Shown: in pieces, positions 36,501-45,081 of the stretch
Layout: the number at the start of each line of letters is the position of its first letter
Position numbering within the stretch: the stretch's first letter is position 1
NCBI GenBank assembly: GCA_023387655.1
Contig: JAEWHR010000134.1
Location: forward strand, 1 to 64,000
DNA: 64,000 nt
Source: Bacillota bacterium
GTDB taxonomy: Bacteria; Bacillota; Clostridia; Lachnospirales; Lachnospiraceae
Direction: 5' to 3'
Notes under the pieces: generated by a model
The model's database searches: none
Told to the model about the DNA's origin: nothing
The model's input: only the letters and a program-made list of their open reading frames with translations
Made by a program: the position numbers and the translations under genes

Positions 36501-37088
36501 ATCTCCCCACAATTCTATTCGGTAAGGGGCCTCCTCTGTTAATGGATAGATATCTATGATACCACCACGGATAGCAAATTCACCTGGATTCTCCACTTGA
36601 CCTTGTCGGTCATATCCAAGGTGGATTAACCTTTCGCATAACTCCTCTATCTCAATTGTGGAATCTTCTCGAATACAGATAATTTTATCTGCTAAATATT
36701 CTAGTGGTAATAATTTATCCATCCCGCCGTCAATTGTTGCCACAACTGTCATTGGTTTTCGTTCTAACAGATTCTTTAGAATCTTCATACGTTCTCTTAC
36801 TATGGCATTTCCATGAATATCCGCGCTGTAAAAAATAATATCCTTAGCCGGATATAAGAATACATTACGATCATAAAGCTTTAGATCTTCATAGATTTCT
36901 TTGGCTTTTATATCATTATAAGTAATCACTAGCTTGCATACAATTCCCTCAGAGAGCGCATGTATCAGGTGGCATTTCTGCGAATCGATACATCCTGTAA
37001 TTAAGAGAGGATATTGATTTTTTTGAATGCTTTGCTCAATTACTTGAAACTCCCGATATTCCTGCAAGGGTGCAGTAAATGTTTTCAT
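33549..37088 (-). CDS. mfd: Transcription-repair coupling factor Mfd
   Basis: 1179 residues, the full length for Mfd, which removes stalled RNA polymerase from lesions and recruits UvrA. The order is: UvrB-like N-terminus (LLITGCIDSQK, and GEFAIRGGIIDIYP near 170); RNAP-interacting CarD-like domain, with YVVHENHGLGIYRGIEKIEV near 512; the translocase with CGDVGYGKTEIA, DEEQRFG and TATPIPRTL; helicase motif VI QLRGRVGRS; and the C-terminal TRCF domain. ATG 37088 has GGAGG 6 nt upstream. It lies 105 nt after pth, as in Bacillus. Confidence 0.98.
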   Translation of the reverse strand: MKTFTAPLQEYREFQVIEQSIQKNQYPLLITGCIDSQKCHLIHALSEGIVCKLVITYNDIKAKEIYEDLKLYDRNVFLYPAKDIIFYSADIHGNAIVRERMKILKNLLERKPMTVVATIDGGMDKLLPLEYLADKIICIREDSTIEIEELCERLIHLGYDRQGQVENPGEFAIRGGIIDIYPLTEEAPYRIELWGDEIDSIRTFDVGSQRSIERVSTAVIYPATEIILEPEALKKGLQRLNAEQKEYVLKLREEQKTEEASRINQIVEEFKENLECLQGSLNLDSYIRFFYDKTCSFFDYFANDSSIIFADEPNRLAEKGEAVFTEFSESMVGRIEKGYILPSQMDVIYDYKELLANLSRRNSVLISTMDHKVMQLAAKKKVDITVKSVNPYNNNFEILIKDLQNWKRNGYRVILLSGSRTRAARLAQDIRDNELPAIYSEDEDRIPVKGEIVVMHGSVHRGFEYPLIKLVIISESDIFGAEKKKRKKKPNYEGKQIQSFTDLNIGDYVVHENHGLGIYRGIEKIEVDKVSKDYIKLEYGGGGVLYILATGLDVIQKYAGADAKKPKLNKLNSVEWKNTKAKVRGAVKEIAKELVELYAIRQAKAGHAFCEDTVWQKEFEEMFPYEETDDQLRAIDDTKRDMESKKIMDRLICGDVGYGKTEIAIRAAFKAVSDGKQVVFLVPTTILAQQHYNTFSQRMMNFPINIDMLCRFKTPAQQKKTLERLKKGQLDILIGTHRVLSKDVQFKNLGLLIIDEEQRFGVTHKEKIKQMKGDIDVLTLTATPIPRTLHMSLVGIRDMSVLEEPPVDRLPIQTFVLEHNDEIIREAINRELARGGQVYYVHNRVNGLDEITNTIAKLVPDANVAFAHGQMHEHQLEKIMFEFINGEIDVLVSTTIIETGLDISNVNTMIIDNADQLGLSQLYQLRGRVGRSNRTSYAFLMYKRDKLLKEVAEKRLQAIKEFTELGSGFKIAMRDLEIRGAGNLLGAQQSGHMEAVGYDLYCKMLNDAVKGLKGEIREEDAFDTSIDMDMDAFIPSTYIKNEMQKLDMYKRIAGIENEEEFMDMQEEMLDRFGDIPTSVNNLLNIALLKSMAHQVCVSNLVQKGTEVKLTMYPKAKIKVEKIPELLLKVGNNLKMTPGATPFFTYRMTNVVKNAKIGTIDTLAVFDSVKSLLLDFQVLM

Positions 37089-37193
37089 GCTTTCCTCCAT
37101 TCTTACTTATGCTTTTTCATGCATATCACAATCCATCTATGTGAACCCATCTTCATACTTCTATATGAGAAGCTTTCCAAGATTCGATAAATT

Positions 37194-37769
37194 TTACGCT
37201 TTCATTTCTTTTTTATTAAATAAATTCATCGCTACCTGTGAGCCTTCTGTAATGATCGTTTCACAAGCTTTGGAAGCTTTCGCTAACGCTTCTCTGACTA
37301 TTGGCTCTTCTTCTTTTGGAAAGCGAGCTAACACATAATCTGCCAAATCCCAGTTTTTAGGCTTATCACCAACCCCAATTTTTATGCGATTAAACTCATC
37401 CGAACCTAAATGAGCTATGATATTTTTAATACCATTATGCCCACCAGCACTTCCTTTGGTTCTTATTCGTAGTTGCCCCACATCTAAACTAATATCATCA
37501 TAAATTACAATAATCTCATCCTTTGTCACTTTATAAAAATCAATTAATTCTCTAACACTCTCCCCGCTTAGATTCATAAAAGTCTGAGGTTTTGCTAGAA
37601 TAACTTTTTCTCCACCAATCATACCCTTTCCACAAATCGCTTTATGCTTTTTTGTATCGAGGGATATATTAAAATCATCTGCTAATCGTGTTATTGCATC
37701 AAAGCCTATATTATGTCTTGTTGCCTCATATTCTCTTGTTGGATTTCCTAATCCTATAATGATATACAT
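37194..37769 (-). CDS. pth: Peptidyl-tRNA hydrolase
   Basis: 191 residues. Pth releases peptides from prematurely dropped peptidyl-tRNA. Signatures are IIGLGNPTREYEATRHNIGF, with the catalytic His near residue 20, FMNLSGESV with the catalytic-site Asn, and GSAGGHNGIKNI. The start is ATG 37769 with GAGGA 6 nt upstream. It precedes mfd as in Bacillus. Confidence 0.97.
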   Translation of the reverse strand: MYIIIGLGNPTREYEATRHNIGFDAITRLADDFNISLDTKKHKAICGKGMIGGEKVILAKPQTFMNLSGESVRELIDFYKVTKDEIIVIYDDISLDVGQLRIRTKGSAGGHNGIKNIIAHLGSDEFNRIKIGVGDKPKNWDLADYVLARFPKEEEPIVREALAKASKACETIITEGSQVAMNLFNKKEMKA

Positions 37770-38052
37770 GATTTTCCTCATTTCCGCGCTTTTGTTTGCG
37801 CATATATAATTTGGTGCGCAGTGCTATGCTTGCCCACCCTCTAATGCTACATAATTTATTTGAATCCTCTCAATATATCAATGGAGATTAATCGTTTATC
37901 GTCTTACCTATCTGAACCATTTTCTTAAATACAATTACTAGAAACACAGCATACCGCACATATCCTCTCCCTAGGTTTTTAGGGGTAAAGAATACCTGCG
38001 GTTTTTATCTTTTTGCTTTATTTTTACTTTTGTAATACTAGATTATGTGTTT

Positions 38053-38225
38053 TTGTTTTCTTACTTTAATTTTCTAGCTTTGATTTTCTAGCTTTGATTT
38101 TCTAGCTTTGATTTTCTTACTTTGATTTTCTTACTTTAATTTTCTTGCTTTGGTTTTCTTATTTTTATTTTCTTGCTTTGATTTTCTTGCTCTGATTTTC
38201 TTACTCTGATTTTCATGCTCTAATT
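38053..38225. repeat. 14-bp tandem repeat, about 12 copies
   Basis: The unit is close to AGCTTTGATTTTCT and degrades towards both ends. The plus strand is almost free of G and strongly pyrimidine-rich. It fills the middle of the 37770-38411 gap. The rest of that gap holds no gene. Confidence 0.85.
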
Positions 38226-38317
38226 TATCTAATTACTATATTGAAACACTCACTTCTATTATTATAATTTACTCTAAATCTTATTACAACAAAATCTTTT
38301 TCTTCTTTCCTATAGAA

Positions 38318-38388
38318 AAATAGAGATAAGTTCATAGATTTAGTAAAAACAATCTTGTTCTCTCTAAATCTACAACTTATCCCTATAT
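38318..38388 (-). terminator. Terminator after the deacetylase gene
   Basis: Stem ATAAGTT-TAGATTTAG paired with CTAAATCTA-AACTTAT, with a loop of about 20 nt, followed on the minus strand by a T-rich run (CTCTATTTTTC). Confidence 0.75.
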
Positions 38389-38411
38389 TATCCATATCAT
38401 ATCAAGAAAAT

Positions 38412-39470
38412 CTAATTAGATTTGTAGGCATTATGATATATTTTCCCTGCCTCTAATTCAATTCCTTTGGCTTCAAACATTTCCTCAACGGTAACTACCT
38501 GATAACCTTGTTCTATCAACCATGGAACTGCTAATTCAATTGCATCTGCAGTTGAAGGATACAAGTCATGCATTAGAATAATGGCTCCATCACTTACGCT
38601 TTTCTTAATCTCTTCAAATACTGCATTCTTATCTCTTGATTTCCAGTCTAATGTATCAACACACCATCCAATCATAGGAACTTTAACAAACTCAGATACT
38701 TTTTCATTCTTTGCTCCATATGGAGGACGAAGGAAAGCATCTCCAACATCTGCTACTTGGTTAATACACTCATTGGAGTAGTCCACTTCCTGTTCAATTC
38801 CTTTTTTATCAAGCTTTGTTAAATCCTTGTGACTGTAAGAATGGTTTCCTATTTGATTTCCTGAATCAAACACCAACTTGGCGGTCTCACCATATAAATC
38901 CATACGATTTCCCATCACAAAGAAGGTAGCTCTTGCATCATATTTTTCTAATGTTTCTAGAATCTTCTTAGTCACTGGTGGGTATGGGCCATCATCAAAG
39001 GTTAGGGCAACCATTGGTTTCTCAGGATCAATCACACGATTAGAATCTCCCGTAGACGCGCTAGAGTCTCCGTTTTCAACTGGTGGTGTTATATCCCCAG
39101 GAGAAGTGGCATCAGGCCCTTCCGCATCTCCTATCCCTGGTGTAATACTTGGAACTTCAACTTGTTCATTACCATCGTCACCTGTCTGCTCTCCAGTTCC
39201 CGCTGGTGGAGTGGTAGGTGAAATCGTTGCTTCTATGGTTGGCGTAATATGTATGCCGGAGGAATCTTGTTCTAAAGACCCTTGATTTCCTTTATTTTCA
39301 TTGTCAATGGTACCTTCCGCATTCACTACTGTGTTATCCGAATCATCTCCATTTCCAAACCATTTACTACTTTGTGTTATCATTACAACCGTTGCTATAA
39401 TAGCAAGCACAATCCAAGATATTTGTAATGTATACAATAATTTTCTGTTTCTTCTTCTACGACGTCTCAC
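38412..39470 (-). CDS. Membrane-anchored polysaccharide deacetylase (NodB domain)
   Basis: About 352 residues. A basic start (RRRRRRNRK) and one membrane helix (about 13-33) form a signal anchor. A Thr/Pro/Gly-rich linker of about 110 residues follows, then a NodB domain: MVALTFDDGPYPP (catalytic Asp, metal Asp), IGNHSYSH (metal His), LRPPYGAKNE, and ILMHDLY. It probably N-deacetylates peptidoglycan or another cell-wall glycan outside the membrane. The start is GTG 39470: AGGAAGGA lies 7 nt upstream. An in-frame TTG at 39491 would lie almost on the predicted transcription start. Confidence 0.93.
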   Translation of the reverse strand: MRRRRRRNRKLLYTLQISWIVLAIIATVVMITQSSKWFGNGDDSDNTVVNAEGTIDNENKGNQGSLEQDSSGIHITPTIEATISPTTPPAGTGEQTGDDGNEQVEVPSITPGIGDAEGPDATSPGDITPPVENGDSSASTGDSNRVIDPEKPMVALTFDDGPYPPVTKKILETLEKYDARATFFVMGNRMDLYGETAKLVFDSGNQIGNHSYSHKDLTKLDKKGIEQEVDYSNECINQVADVGDAFLRPPYGAKNEKVSEFVKVPMIGWCVDTLDWKSRDKNAVFEEIKKSVSDGAIILMHDLYPSTADAIELAVPWLIEQGYQVVTVEEMFEAKGIELEAGKIYHNAYKSN

Positions 39471-39502
39471 AATACTTTCCTTCCTATCCAATGGTTAACA
39501 GT

Positions 39503-39532
39503 TATTTATTGCTTCCTCCACTCTTATGTCAA
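39503..39532 (-). promoter_or_regulatory. Promoter of the deacetylase gene
   Basis: Minus strand: perfect TTGACA (39532-39527), 18 bp, TAAATA (39508-39503). It gives a leader of about 27 nt to GTG 39470. The 39533-39913 stretch upstream shows no convincing gene. Confidence 0.6.
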
Positions 39533-39913
39533 TTACTGTAACATCATTACCTAAGGATACCTCCTTAAGGTTTGTAAGCGTCAAAAGGATATGGTTTTGT
39601 CTTATCAAAACACTGGTAAATCCACCATGATTGTGCTGTCTTTCATGGCAAGTATAATCTATGTCATAGGGATCTACTATTTACATTACTTTATTCACTT
39701 TTGTATCTGTCTCGTTACTACTTACATAATTACTAGGGGAATTTGTCACGCCAATCTTTACGTGGTGTATATCTTTTGGTATTTTTGTTATTCTCAATAA
39801 AATAATCTCTTCTTATATATAGAGTACTCCATTCTATAAAAAGTTTCAATAAGTTTTAATTCCCAAAATTATTTTATTTTTTCCTATCATTGGATGTTCC
39901 ATTTCTAATGGTC

Positions 39914-39950
39914 AAAAAATACAGCCACCATTTTCTTTGGCAGCTGTATT
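39914..39950 (-). terminator. Terminator after spoVG
   Basis: Stem ATACAGC / GCTGTAT with further inner pairs, followed on the minus strand by TTTTTT, about 55 nt after the spoVG stop codon. Confidence 0.85.
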
Positions 39951-40004
39951 TCGGGACATAAATTACTTTTTAAACAGTTTTATTTTTGTACAAACTAAGT
40001 TACA

Positions 40005-40286
40005 CTATTCTACTTCCTCTACATTACCTTCCAAAGCGGCCAGCTCGTACTTTTCAAGAATAATATTCTGAATCTTATCTCTTGTCGTAGAGTTGATCGG
40101 ATGTGCGATGTCCCGATACTCTCCGTCTCCAGCCTTTCGACTTGGCATTGCAATAAAGAGTCCCTTTTCTCCTTCAATTACCTTAATGTCATGTACTACA
40201 AATTCATTATCTAAGGTAATCGAAACTACTGCCTTCATTTTACCTTCTTTACTAACCCTACGTACTCTTACATCCGTGATCTGCAT
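40005..40286 (-). CDS. spoVG: Septation/RNA-binding regulator SpoVG
   Basis: 93 residues, full length. SpoVG is a small, conserved nucleic-acid-binding regulator that affects asymmetric septation and many post-transcriptional events. It begins MQITDVRVRRVSKEGKMKAV and includes FVVHDIKVIEGEKGLFIAMPS and FRDIAHPI-like YRDIAHPINS. ATG 40286 has GGGGG about 8 nt upstream. The frame stays open upstream to 40523, but that extension lies over the end of glgD in another frame and is not real. It follows glgD by 52 nt, apparently in the glgCD transcript. Confidence 0.96.
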   Translation of the reverse strand: MQITDVRVRRVSKEGKMKAVVSITLDNEFVVHDIKVIEGEKGLFIAMPSRKAGDGEYRDIAHPINSTTRDKIQNIILEKYELAALEGNVEEVE

Positions 40287-40338
40287 ACAGCATCCCCCTT
40301 TAGCACTCATTCTTTTGTCAGTTGACCAGAAACGCTTC

Positions 40339-41460
40339 CTATAATACATAACGGTCATTCTTTTCAATGACAATCTTAACATTTCCTTCTTCTCCGACAT
40401 GAGTCGTGTTCGTTCGAATCGTGTCACGACTCTCAACAATACAATTTTCAATGTAAGTATTGTCACCAATATGTACATCATTAAGAACAATGGAGTTCTT
40501 GATGGTGCAGTTGTTTCCGACATAAACCTTTTTAAATAGCACGGAATTTTCTACCACGCCATTTATAATACATCCGCTGGAAACTAAGCTATTCCTAACC
40601 ACCGACAAAGCATTATATTTTGCTGGTGGTAAGTCATCAATCTTAGAATACACATCCGGATACTGTTTAAAAAAGTAGTCCCTTATGTCTTTATTTAAAA
40701 AATCCATATTGGTCTTATAATAGGAATTGGCACATGCAATGTTGCTCCAATAGCTGTCAATCTCATAAGAATAAATCCTCTTCAGATTCTTATACCTAAT
40801 TAAGATATCTGAAACAAAATCATGACGCTCCTCTTGTGCCGCTTTTTCAATTAGCTCTATTAGCTGTCTTCTACGAATGACATACACGCCAATAGATACG
40901 AGAGAGGAAACCGAAATCAATGGTTTCTCCTCAAATTCAACAATACGGTTATCATCGTCTGCCTGGATACATCCAAAACGATTACTCAGTTCCTTACTTA
41001 GTAACCTCTTTGTTACCACAGTAATATCCGCCTTCTTAGAAATATGATACTCTAATACTTTATTATAATCGAGTTTATAAATCCCATCTCCAGAAGCAAT
41101 TACAACATATGGTTCATGACTATTTTTTAAGAAGTTTAAGTTCTGATAAATTGCATCAGCTGTTCCACGATACCAAAATCCATTATCTACTGTTATCGTT
41201 GGAGTAAATAAAAACAGCCCTCCTTGCTTTCTACCAAAGTCCCACCATTTTGATGAGCTTAAATGTTCATTCAAAGATCTTGAGTTATACTGTGTTAAAA
41301 CTGCTACTTTTTGAACATGTGAATTCGACATATTACTTAAGGTAAAATCTATGCTACGGTAACTTCCAGCAATCGGCATTGCTGCTATCGCTCTTTTGTT
41401 TGATAGCTCTCTCATTCTTTTGCTGTTTCCACCAGCTAATACAATCCCTATTGCTCTCAT
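40339..41460 (-). CDS. glgD: Glucose-1-phosphate adenylyltransferase subunit GlgD
   Basis: 373 residues. The N-terminal nucleotidyltransferase domain begins IGIVLAGGNSKRMRELSNKR, where the GlgC motif is altered. The C-terminal left-handed beta-helix has hexapeptide repeats (IINGVVENSVLFKKVYVGNN). GlgD is the regulatory/non-catalytic partner of GlgC in Firmicutes and raises its activity towards ADP-glucose for glycogen. Its start overlaps the glgC stop by 4 nt. No glgA or glgP is present in the window. Confidence 0.95.
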   Translation of the reverse strand: MRAIGIVLAGGNSKRMRELSNKRAIAAMPIAGSYRSIDFTLSNMSNSHVQKVAVLTQYNSRSLNEHLSSSKWWDFGRKQGGLFLFTPTITVDNGFWYRGTADAIYQNLNFLKNSHEPYVVIASGDGIYKLDYNKVLEYHISKKADITVVTKRLLSKELSNRFGCIQADDDNRIVEFEEKPLISVSSLVSIGVYVIRRRQLIELIEKAAQEERHDFVSDILIRYKNLKRIYSYEIDSYWSNIACANSYYKTNMDFLNKDIRDYFFKQYPDVYSKIDDLPPAKYNALSVVRNSLVSSGCIINGVVENSVLFKKVYVGNNCTIKNSIVLNDVHIGDNTYIENCIVESRDTIRTNTTHVGEEGNVKIVIEKNDRYVL

Positions 41461-42731
41461 ACTATGTCACCTGCCTTAATTAAGCATTGTCCACCGATAA
41501 GAATCCCCTCATTATAATCTTCTCTTTCCGTCTTACCAGAGATAGCAGTGTTTTTACCAATCCTTATACCATTAGGTACAACGCTCTCTTCTCCAATCGT
41601 TACTAAACCATCATAATAAATATTGGGATATAAAACGTTTTCTACCTCGTCTAAAACACCAAGCTCACAGTCTGCACCGATTACAGAGCTTTCTGCAATT
41701 ATCGCTTTATTGACTATCGTATTTCTTCCTATTACCGTTGATCTCATGACAATGGAATCCCGGACAATAGCACCTTCTTCAATGATAACCCCAGCTCCGA
41801 TAACAGAATTATATACCTCTCCATAAATTTCTGTACCTTCTCCTATAATACAGCGTTCAACAACCGCTTGCCCTGCAATATATTGTGGCGGTATCACATC
41901 GCTTTTCGTATAGATTTTCCAAAATTCTTCGTAGAGATTAAATTCTGGAATAAGATCGATAAGTTCCATATTGGATTCCCAGTAAGAGGTTAAGGTGCCT
42001 ACATCCTTCCAATATCCGTTGTACTCATATGCGAATACACGGTCACCACGTTCATGACAATACGGAATAATATGTTTACCAAAGTCACACCCTTTTTGTT
42101 CCGATAGACTTATCAAGGCTTCCTTTAGTATCTCCCATGTAAATATGTAAATTCCCATAGAAGCAAGATTGCTTCTAGGCTTTGGCGGTTTCTCTTCAAA
42201 CTCACGAATTCGTTTGTCTTCGTCTGTTATTACCACTCCAAATCGAGATGCTTCTTCTATTGGAACTGGTATGGTTGCAAGTGTGATATCAGCTTTCTTA
42301 TTCTTGTGGAATTCTAGCATTACCTCATAATCCATCTTATAGATATGATCACCACCAAGAATAAGAACATATTCTGGATTGTAATATTCCATGTACTTTA
42401 AATTCTGGTAAATAGCGTTTGCAGTGCCAGTATACCATTCTGCATTAGTACTTTTCTCATAGGGCGGTAAAATAGATACTCCACCAATGTTACGGTCCAA
42501 ATCCCATGGTATCCCGATCCCAATATGAGTATTCAAACGTAGGGGTTGATATTGTGTTAATACACCAACCGTATCCACTCCAGAATTAATACAGTTGCTC
42601 AGTGGAAAGTCAATGATGCGATACTTACCGCCAAATGTAACTGCTGGCTTTGCAATAGTCGAGGTGAGCACTCCCAAACGGGAGCCTTGTCCACCAGCTA
42701 ATAGCATTGCGATCATTTCTTTTTTAATCAT
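41457..42731 (-). CDS. glgC: Glucose-1-phosphate adenylyltransferase GlgC
   Basis: 424 residues. GlgC makes ADP-glucose from ATP and glucose-1-phosphate, the committed step of glycogen synthesis. The catalytic motif LLAGGQGSRLGVLT and the substrate loop KPAVTFGGKYRIIDFPLSNC are intact. Further motifs are GTANAIYQN, LILGGDHIYKMDY and FEEKP; a C-terminal beta-helix follows. GAGGTG lies before the ATG. It is translationally coupled to glgD and transcribed from the promoter at 42761-42789. Confidence 0.97.
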   Translation of the reverse strand: MIKKEMIAMLLAGGQGSRLGVLTSTIAKPAVTFGGKYRIIDFPLSNCINSGVDTVGVLTQYQPLRLNTHIGIGIPWDLDRNIGGVSILPPYEKSTNAEWYTGTANAIYQNLKYMEYYNPEYVLILGGDHIYKMDYEVMLEFHKNKKADITLATIPVPIEEASRFGVVITDEDKRIREFEEKPPKPRSNLASMGIYIFTWEILKEALISLSEQKGCDFGKHIIPYCHERGDRVFAYEYNGYWKDVGTLTSYWESNMELIDLIPEFNLYEEFWKIYTKSDVIPPQYIAGQAVVERCIIGEGTEIYGEVYNSVIGAGVIIEEGAIVRDSIVMRSTVIGRNTIVNKAIIAESSVIGADCELGVLDEVENVLYPNIYYDGLVTIGEESVVPNGIRIGKNTAISGKTEREDYNEGILIGGQCLIKAGDIV

Positions 42732-42760
42732 GCCATCACCTCTTGCTGTTTTATATTTCC

Positions 42761-42789
42761 ATTATAACATCTTATTACGAGGTTGTGAA
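42761..42789 (-). promoter_or_regulatory. Promoter of glgC-glgD-spoVG
   Basis: Minus strand: TTCACA (42789-42784), 17 bp, perfect TATAAT (42766-42761), about 30 nt before glgC. The plus-strand promoter of murC lies divergently at 43102. Between them (42790-43101) no gene or recognised RNA is seen. Confidence 0.7.
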
Positions 42790-43101
42790 TATATTTACCA
42801 GTTTTTTTCATTGATTATATCAATTATTGTTCAAAATATCAAACCAAACTATAATTCTATGATTTTCCTATGTATTTTTTGCTATTTTTTGACGATTTCA
42901 GGCGAATTATTTTGCATTTTGACGAAACTTTTTAATTACTACCTTATCACCATCTTTTTAATCTCATCCATTCACGTAATATTCTGCCCCTTATTGTCAT
43001 ATTATATAAATAGCCTCTTCCAATTTTCTATCAACACAAATTATTCTAATGTCTTGTCTCTTAAATTATTATTCCTATATTTGCTATTTCCAAGGGAACG
43101 A

Positions 43102-43129
43102 TTGTAATTTTATTCAAATCGGTTATAAT
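43102..43129 (+). promoter_or_regulatory. Promoter of murC
   Basis: TTGTAA (43102-43107), 16 bp, perfect TATAAT (43124-43129). The leader before murC would be about 190 nt; no known riboswitch was recognised in it. Confidence 0.6.
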
Positions 43130-43324
43130 AGCAAGTAAATACAGTGATTACATTATCCTGTGTTTTTTGTGTGAAATTCTTCATGCAAAGGTAAAATAGG
43201 CCTCGTACCAGAGACACCGTTTTCTTATTATAGCATAAGTATTATATCAGGAAATAATGTTTCCTGTATTATGGCGGTTACCTTATTGTATTCCGCTTTT
43301 TATAAAGACTGGAGGACATTCTAT

Positions 43325-44734
43325 ATGTATCACATTGACTTTACTAAACCGATTCATGTACATTTTATCGGTATTGGAGGCATTAGCATGAGCGGCCTTG
43401 CAGAGCTACTACATACCAAGGGATTCACCGTTAGTGGCTCAGACGCAAAAGACAGCAAAATTGTGGATCATCTAAGACAGTTAGGTATTAAAATTTTTAT
43501 TGGTCAGAAGGCAGAAAATATTACAAAAGACATTGATCTTGTAGTATACACAGCTGCTGTAAAATCCGATAATGTAGAATATCAAGCTGTTCAAAAATAT
43601 AACATACCGATGCTAGATCGTGCCGATTTCTTAGGTCAGGTAATGCTACAATATAAAAATGCCATCGGTATCTCCGGAACTCATGGAAAGACAACTACGA
43701 CTTCTATGGTTTCCTTAATGATGCTAGAGGGAAATTTTGATCCAACCATATCCGTTGGTGGTATTCTTGATAATATAGAAGGTAATATTCGCATCGGTCA
43801 TTCTGAAAATTTTATTGTAGAATCCTGCGAATACAAAAACAGTTTCTTAAGTTTTAATCCTTCCCATGCCATTATTCTAAACATTGAGGAAGAACATCTA
43901 GATTACTTTAAAGATATTGAAGACATTAGAAATTCTTTTCATACCTTCGCAAAAAAACTACCCGACTATGGTAACTTAGTTATTTGGGGAGGAATTGACC
44001 GATATGAGGAACTAACAAAAGACCTCTCTTGTCACGTTATCACATATGGTATGTTCTCCTCAGAAGAAGAACGAAAAGAAAATGTGAATCGTTATGATTA
44101 TGCCGCATGTAATGTTAGTAGCGACGATTTTGGCCTTCGTAGCTATGACTTATATAAATATGGTAAGTTTGTAGACCGAATTAGTCTCGGTGTTATTGGT
44201 GACCACAATGTATTAAACTCTTTGGCAGCGATTTCTCTTGTGGATACCTTGGGTGGTTCTATGTCTGCAATAAAGAAAGGACTTTTAGCATTTAAAGGAA
44301 CAGAAAGACGCTTTGAACGTAAGGGTGTATTAAATGGAATAACGATCGTTGATGACTATGCCCATCACCCTTCTGAGATTAAAGCAACCTTAACCGCAGC
44401 CTCGTCTTATCCCCATAAAGACATTTGGTGTGTTTTCCAACCACACACCTATACAAGAACCAAATCCTTTTTTCACGATTTTACAACATCACTTGCACTT
44501 GCAGATAAAATAGTACTCGCTGATATCTATGCAGCGAGAGAAGAAAATCCCGGTGATATCTCTTCCAAGGATATTCAACGCGAACTACTCAAAATAGGGA
44601 AAGAAGCTTACTATTTTTCAAATTTTAAGGAAATAGAAAAATTTTTATTAGAACATTGTACCAACGGTGACTTGTTGATAACCATGGGCGCCGGAGACGT
44701 TGTATCTATTGGAGAATCTCTACTTCAGAAATAG
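43325..44734 (+). CDS. murC: UDP-N-acetylmuramate--L-alanine ligase
   Basis: 469 residues. MurC adds L-Ala to UDP-MurNAc, the first peptide step of peptidoglycan synthesis. It has HFIGIGGISMSGLAELL (UDP-binding glycine loop), ISGTHGKTTTTSMV (ATP P-loop, about 113-126), the IVESCEY and NIEEEHLDYF metal region, DDYAHHPSEIKATL and FQPHTYTRT. ATG 43325 has GGAGG 8 nt upstream; upstream in-frame codons lack such a site. A terminator hairpin follows directly and overlaps DnaA boxes. Confidence 0.97.
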   Translation: MYHIDFTKPIHVHFIGIGGISMSGLAELLHTKGFTVSGSDAKDSKIVDHLRQLGIKIFIGQKAENITKDIDLVVYTAAVKSDNVEYQAVQKYNIPMLDRADFLGQVMLQYKNAIGISGTHGKTTTTSMVSLMMLEGNFDPTISVGGILDNIEGNIRIGHSENFIVESCEYKNSFLSFNPSHAIILNIEEEHLDYFKDIEDIRNSFHTFAKKLPDYGNLVIWGGIDRYEELTKDLSCHVITYGMFSSEEERKENVNRYDYAACNVSSDDFGLRSYDLYKYGKFVDRISLGVIGDHNVLNSLAAISLVDTLGGSMSAIKKGLLAFKGTERRFERKGVLNGITIVDDYAHHPSEIKATLTAASSYPHKDIWCVFQPHTYTRTKSFFHDFTTSLALADKIVLADIYAAREENPGDISSKDIQRELLKIGKEAYYFSNFKEIEKFLLEHCTNGDLLITMGAGDVVSIGESLLQK

Positions 44735-44795
44735 TTATCCACATTATCCACAACCTTATCAACATTTTTTATCCGATAGGGTTGTGGATTTTTCT
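44735..44795 (+). terminator. murC terminator overlapping two DnaA boxes
   Basis: Arms ATCCACAACC (44746-44755) and GGTTGTGGAT (44780-44789) pair perfectly and are followed by TTTTTCTCTTTT. Two exact DnaA boxes TTATCCACA lie back to back at 44735-44743 and 44744-44752, and a one-mismatch box TTATCAACA at 44756-44764. Confidence 0.75.
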
Positions 44796-44900
44796 CTTTT
44801 ATCTTAAAATTCTACAAGAAACGACTCATTTCGAAGAAACCCTTTGTTTAAGCCACTTTTTTAAACTTATCCCATTTTTCCCTAAAATTCATCCACTACT

Positions 44901-44918
44901 TTATCCACATTATCCACA
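44901..44918 (+). promoter_or_regulatory. Tandem pair of exact DnaA boxes upstream of the dnaD promoter
   Basis: TTATCCACA occurs twice without a gap (44901-44909 and 44910-44918), about 47 bp before the -35 of the dnaD promoter. Together with the pair at 44735-44752 there are four exact boxes in 184 bp. In this position they suggest that DnaA regulates the helicase-loading genes, or that DnaA is titrated here. Confidence 0.7.
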
Positions 44919-44964
44919 TAATTCACATTTTGATGAATTCCCTCCTCCTTCCAAAAAGACCTAT

Positions 44965-44993
44965 TTCATTCTTAATTTTTGTATGCTATAATG
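44965..44993 (+). promoter_or_regulatory. Extended -10 promoter of dnaD-dnaI
   Basis: TTTCAT (44965-44970), 17 bp, TATAAT (44988-44993), with the extended -10 dinucleotide TG at 44985-44986. The leader to dnaD is about 260 nt and contains the tandem repeat. Confidence 0.6.
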
Positions 44994-45081
44994 TGCATGC
45001 AACAAGGGTAGACCAATTTAAAAACCTCCTACCAACCCTGTACTGTTTACACTATTACATAGCAGTGGGTGGGGGTAGTTA

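Noticed and set aside
39591..39800. Small hydrophobic plus-strand protein
   Set aside because: No ribosome-binding site, no recognisable family, and AT-rich intergenic composition explains the hydrophobic codons.
40287..40523. N-terminal extension of SpoVG
   Set aside because: The frame is open but overlaps the glgD 3' end in another frame, its residues do not fit the family, and a good ribosome-binding site marks ATG 40286.
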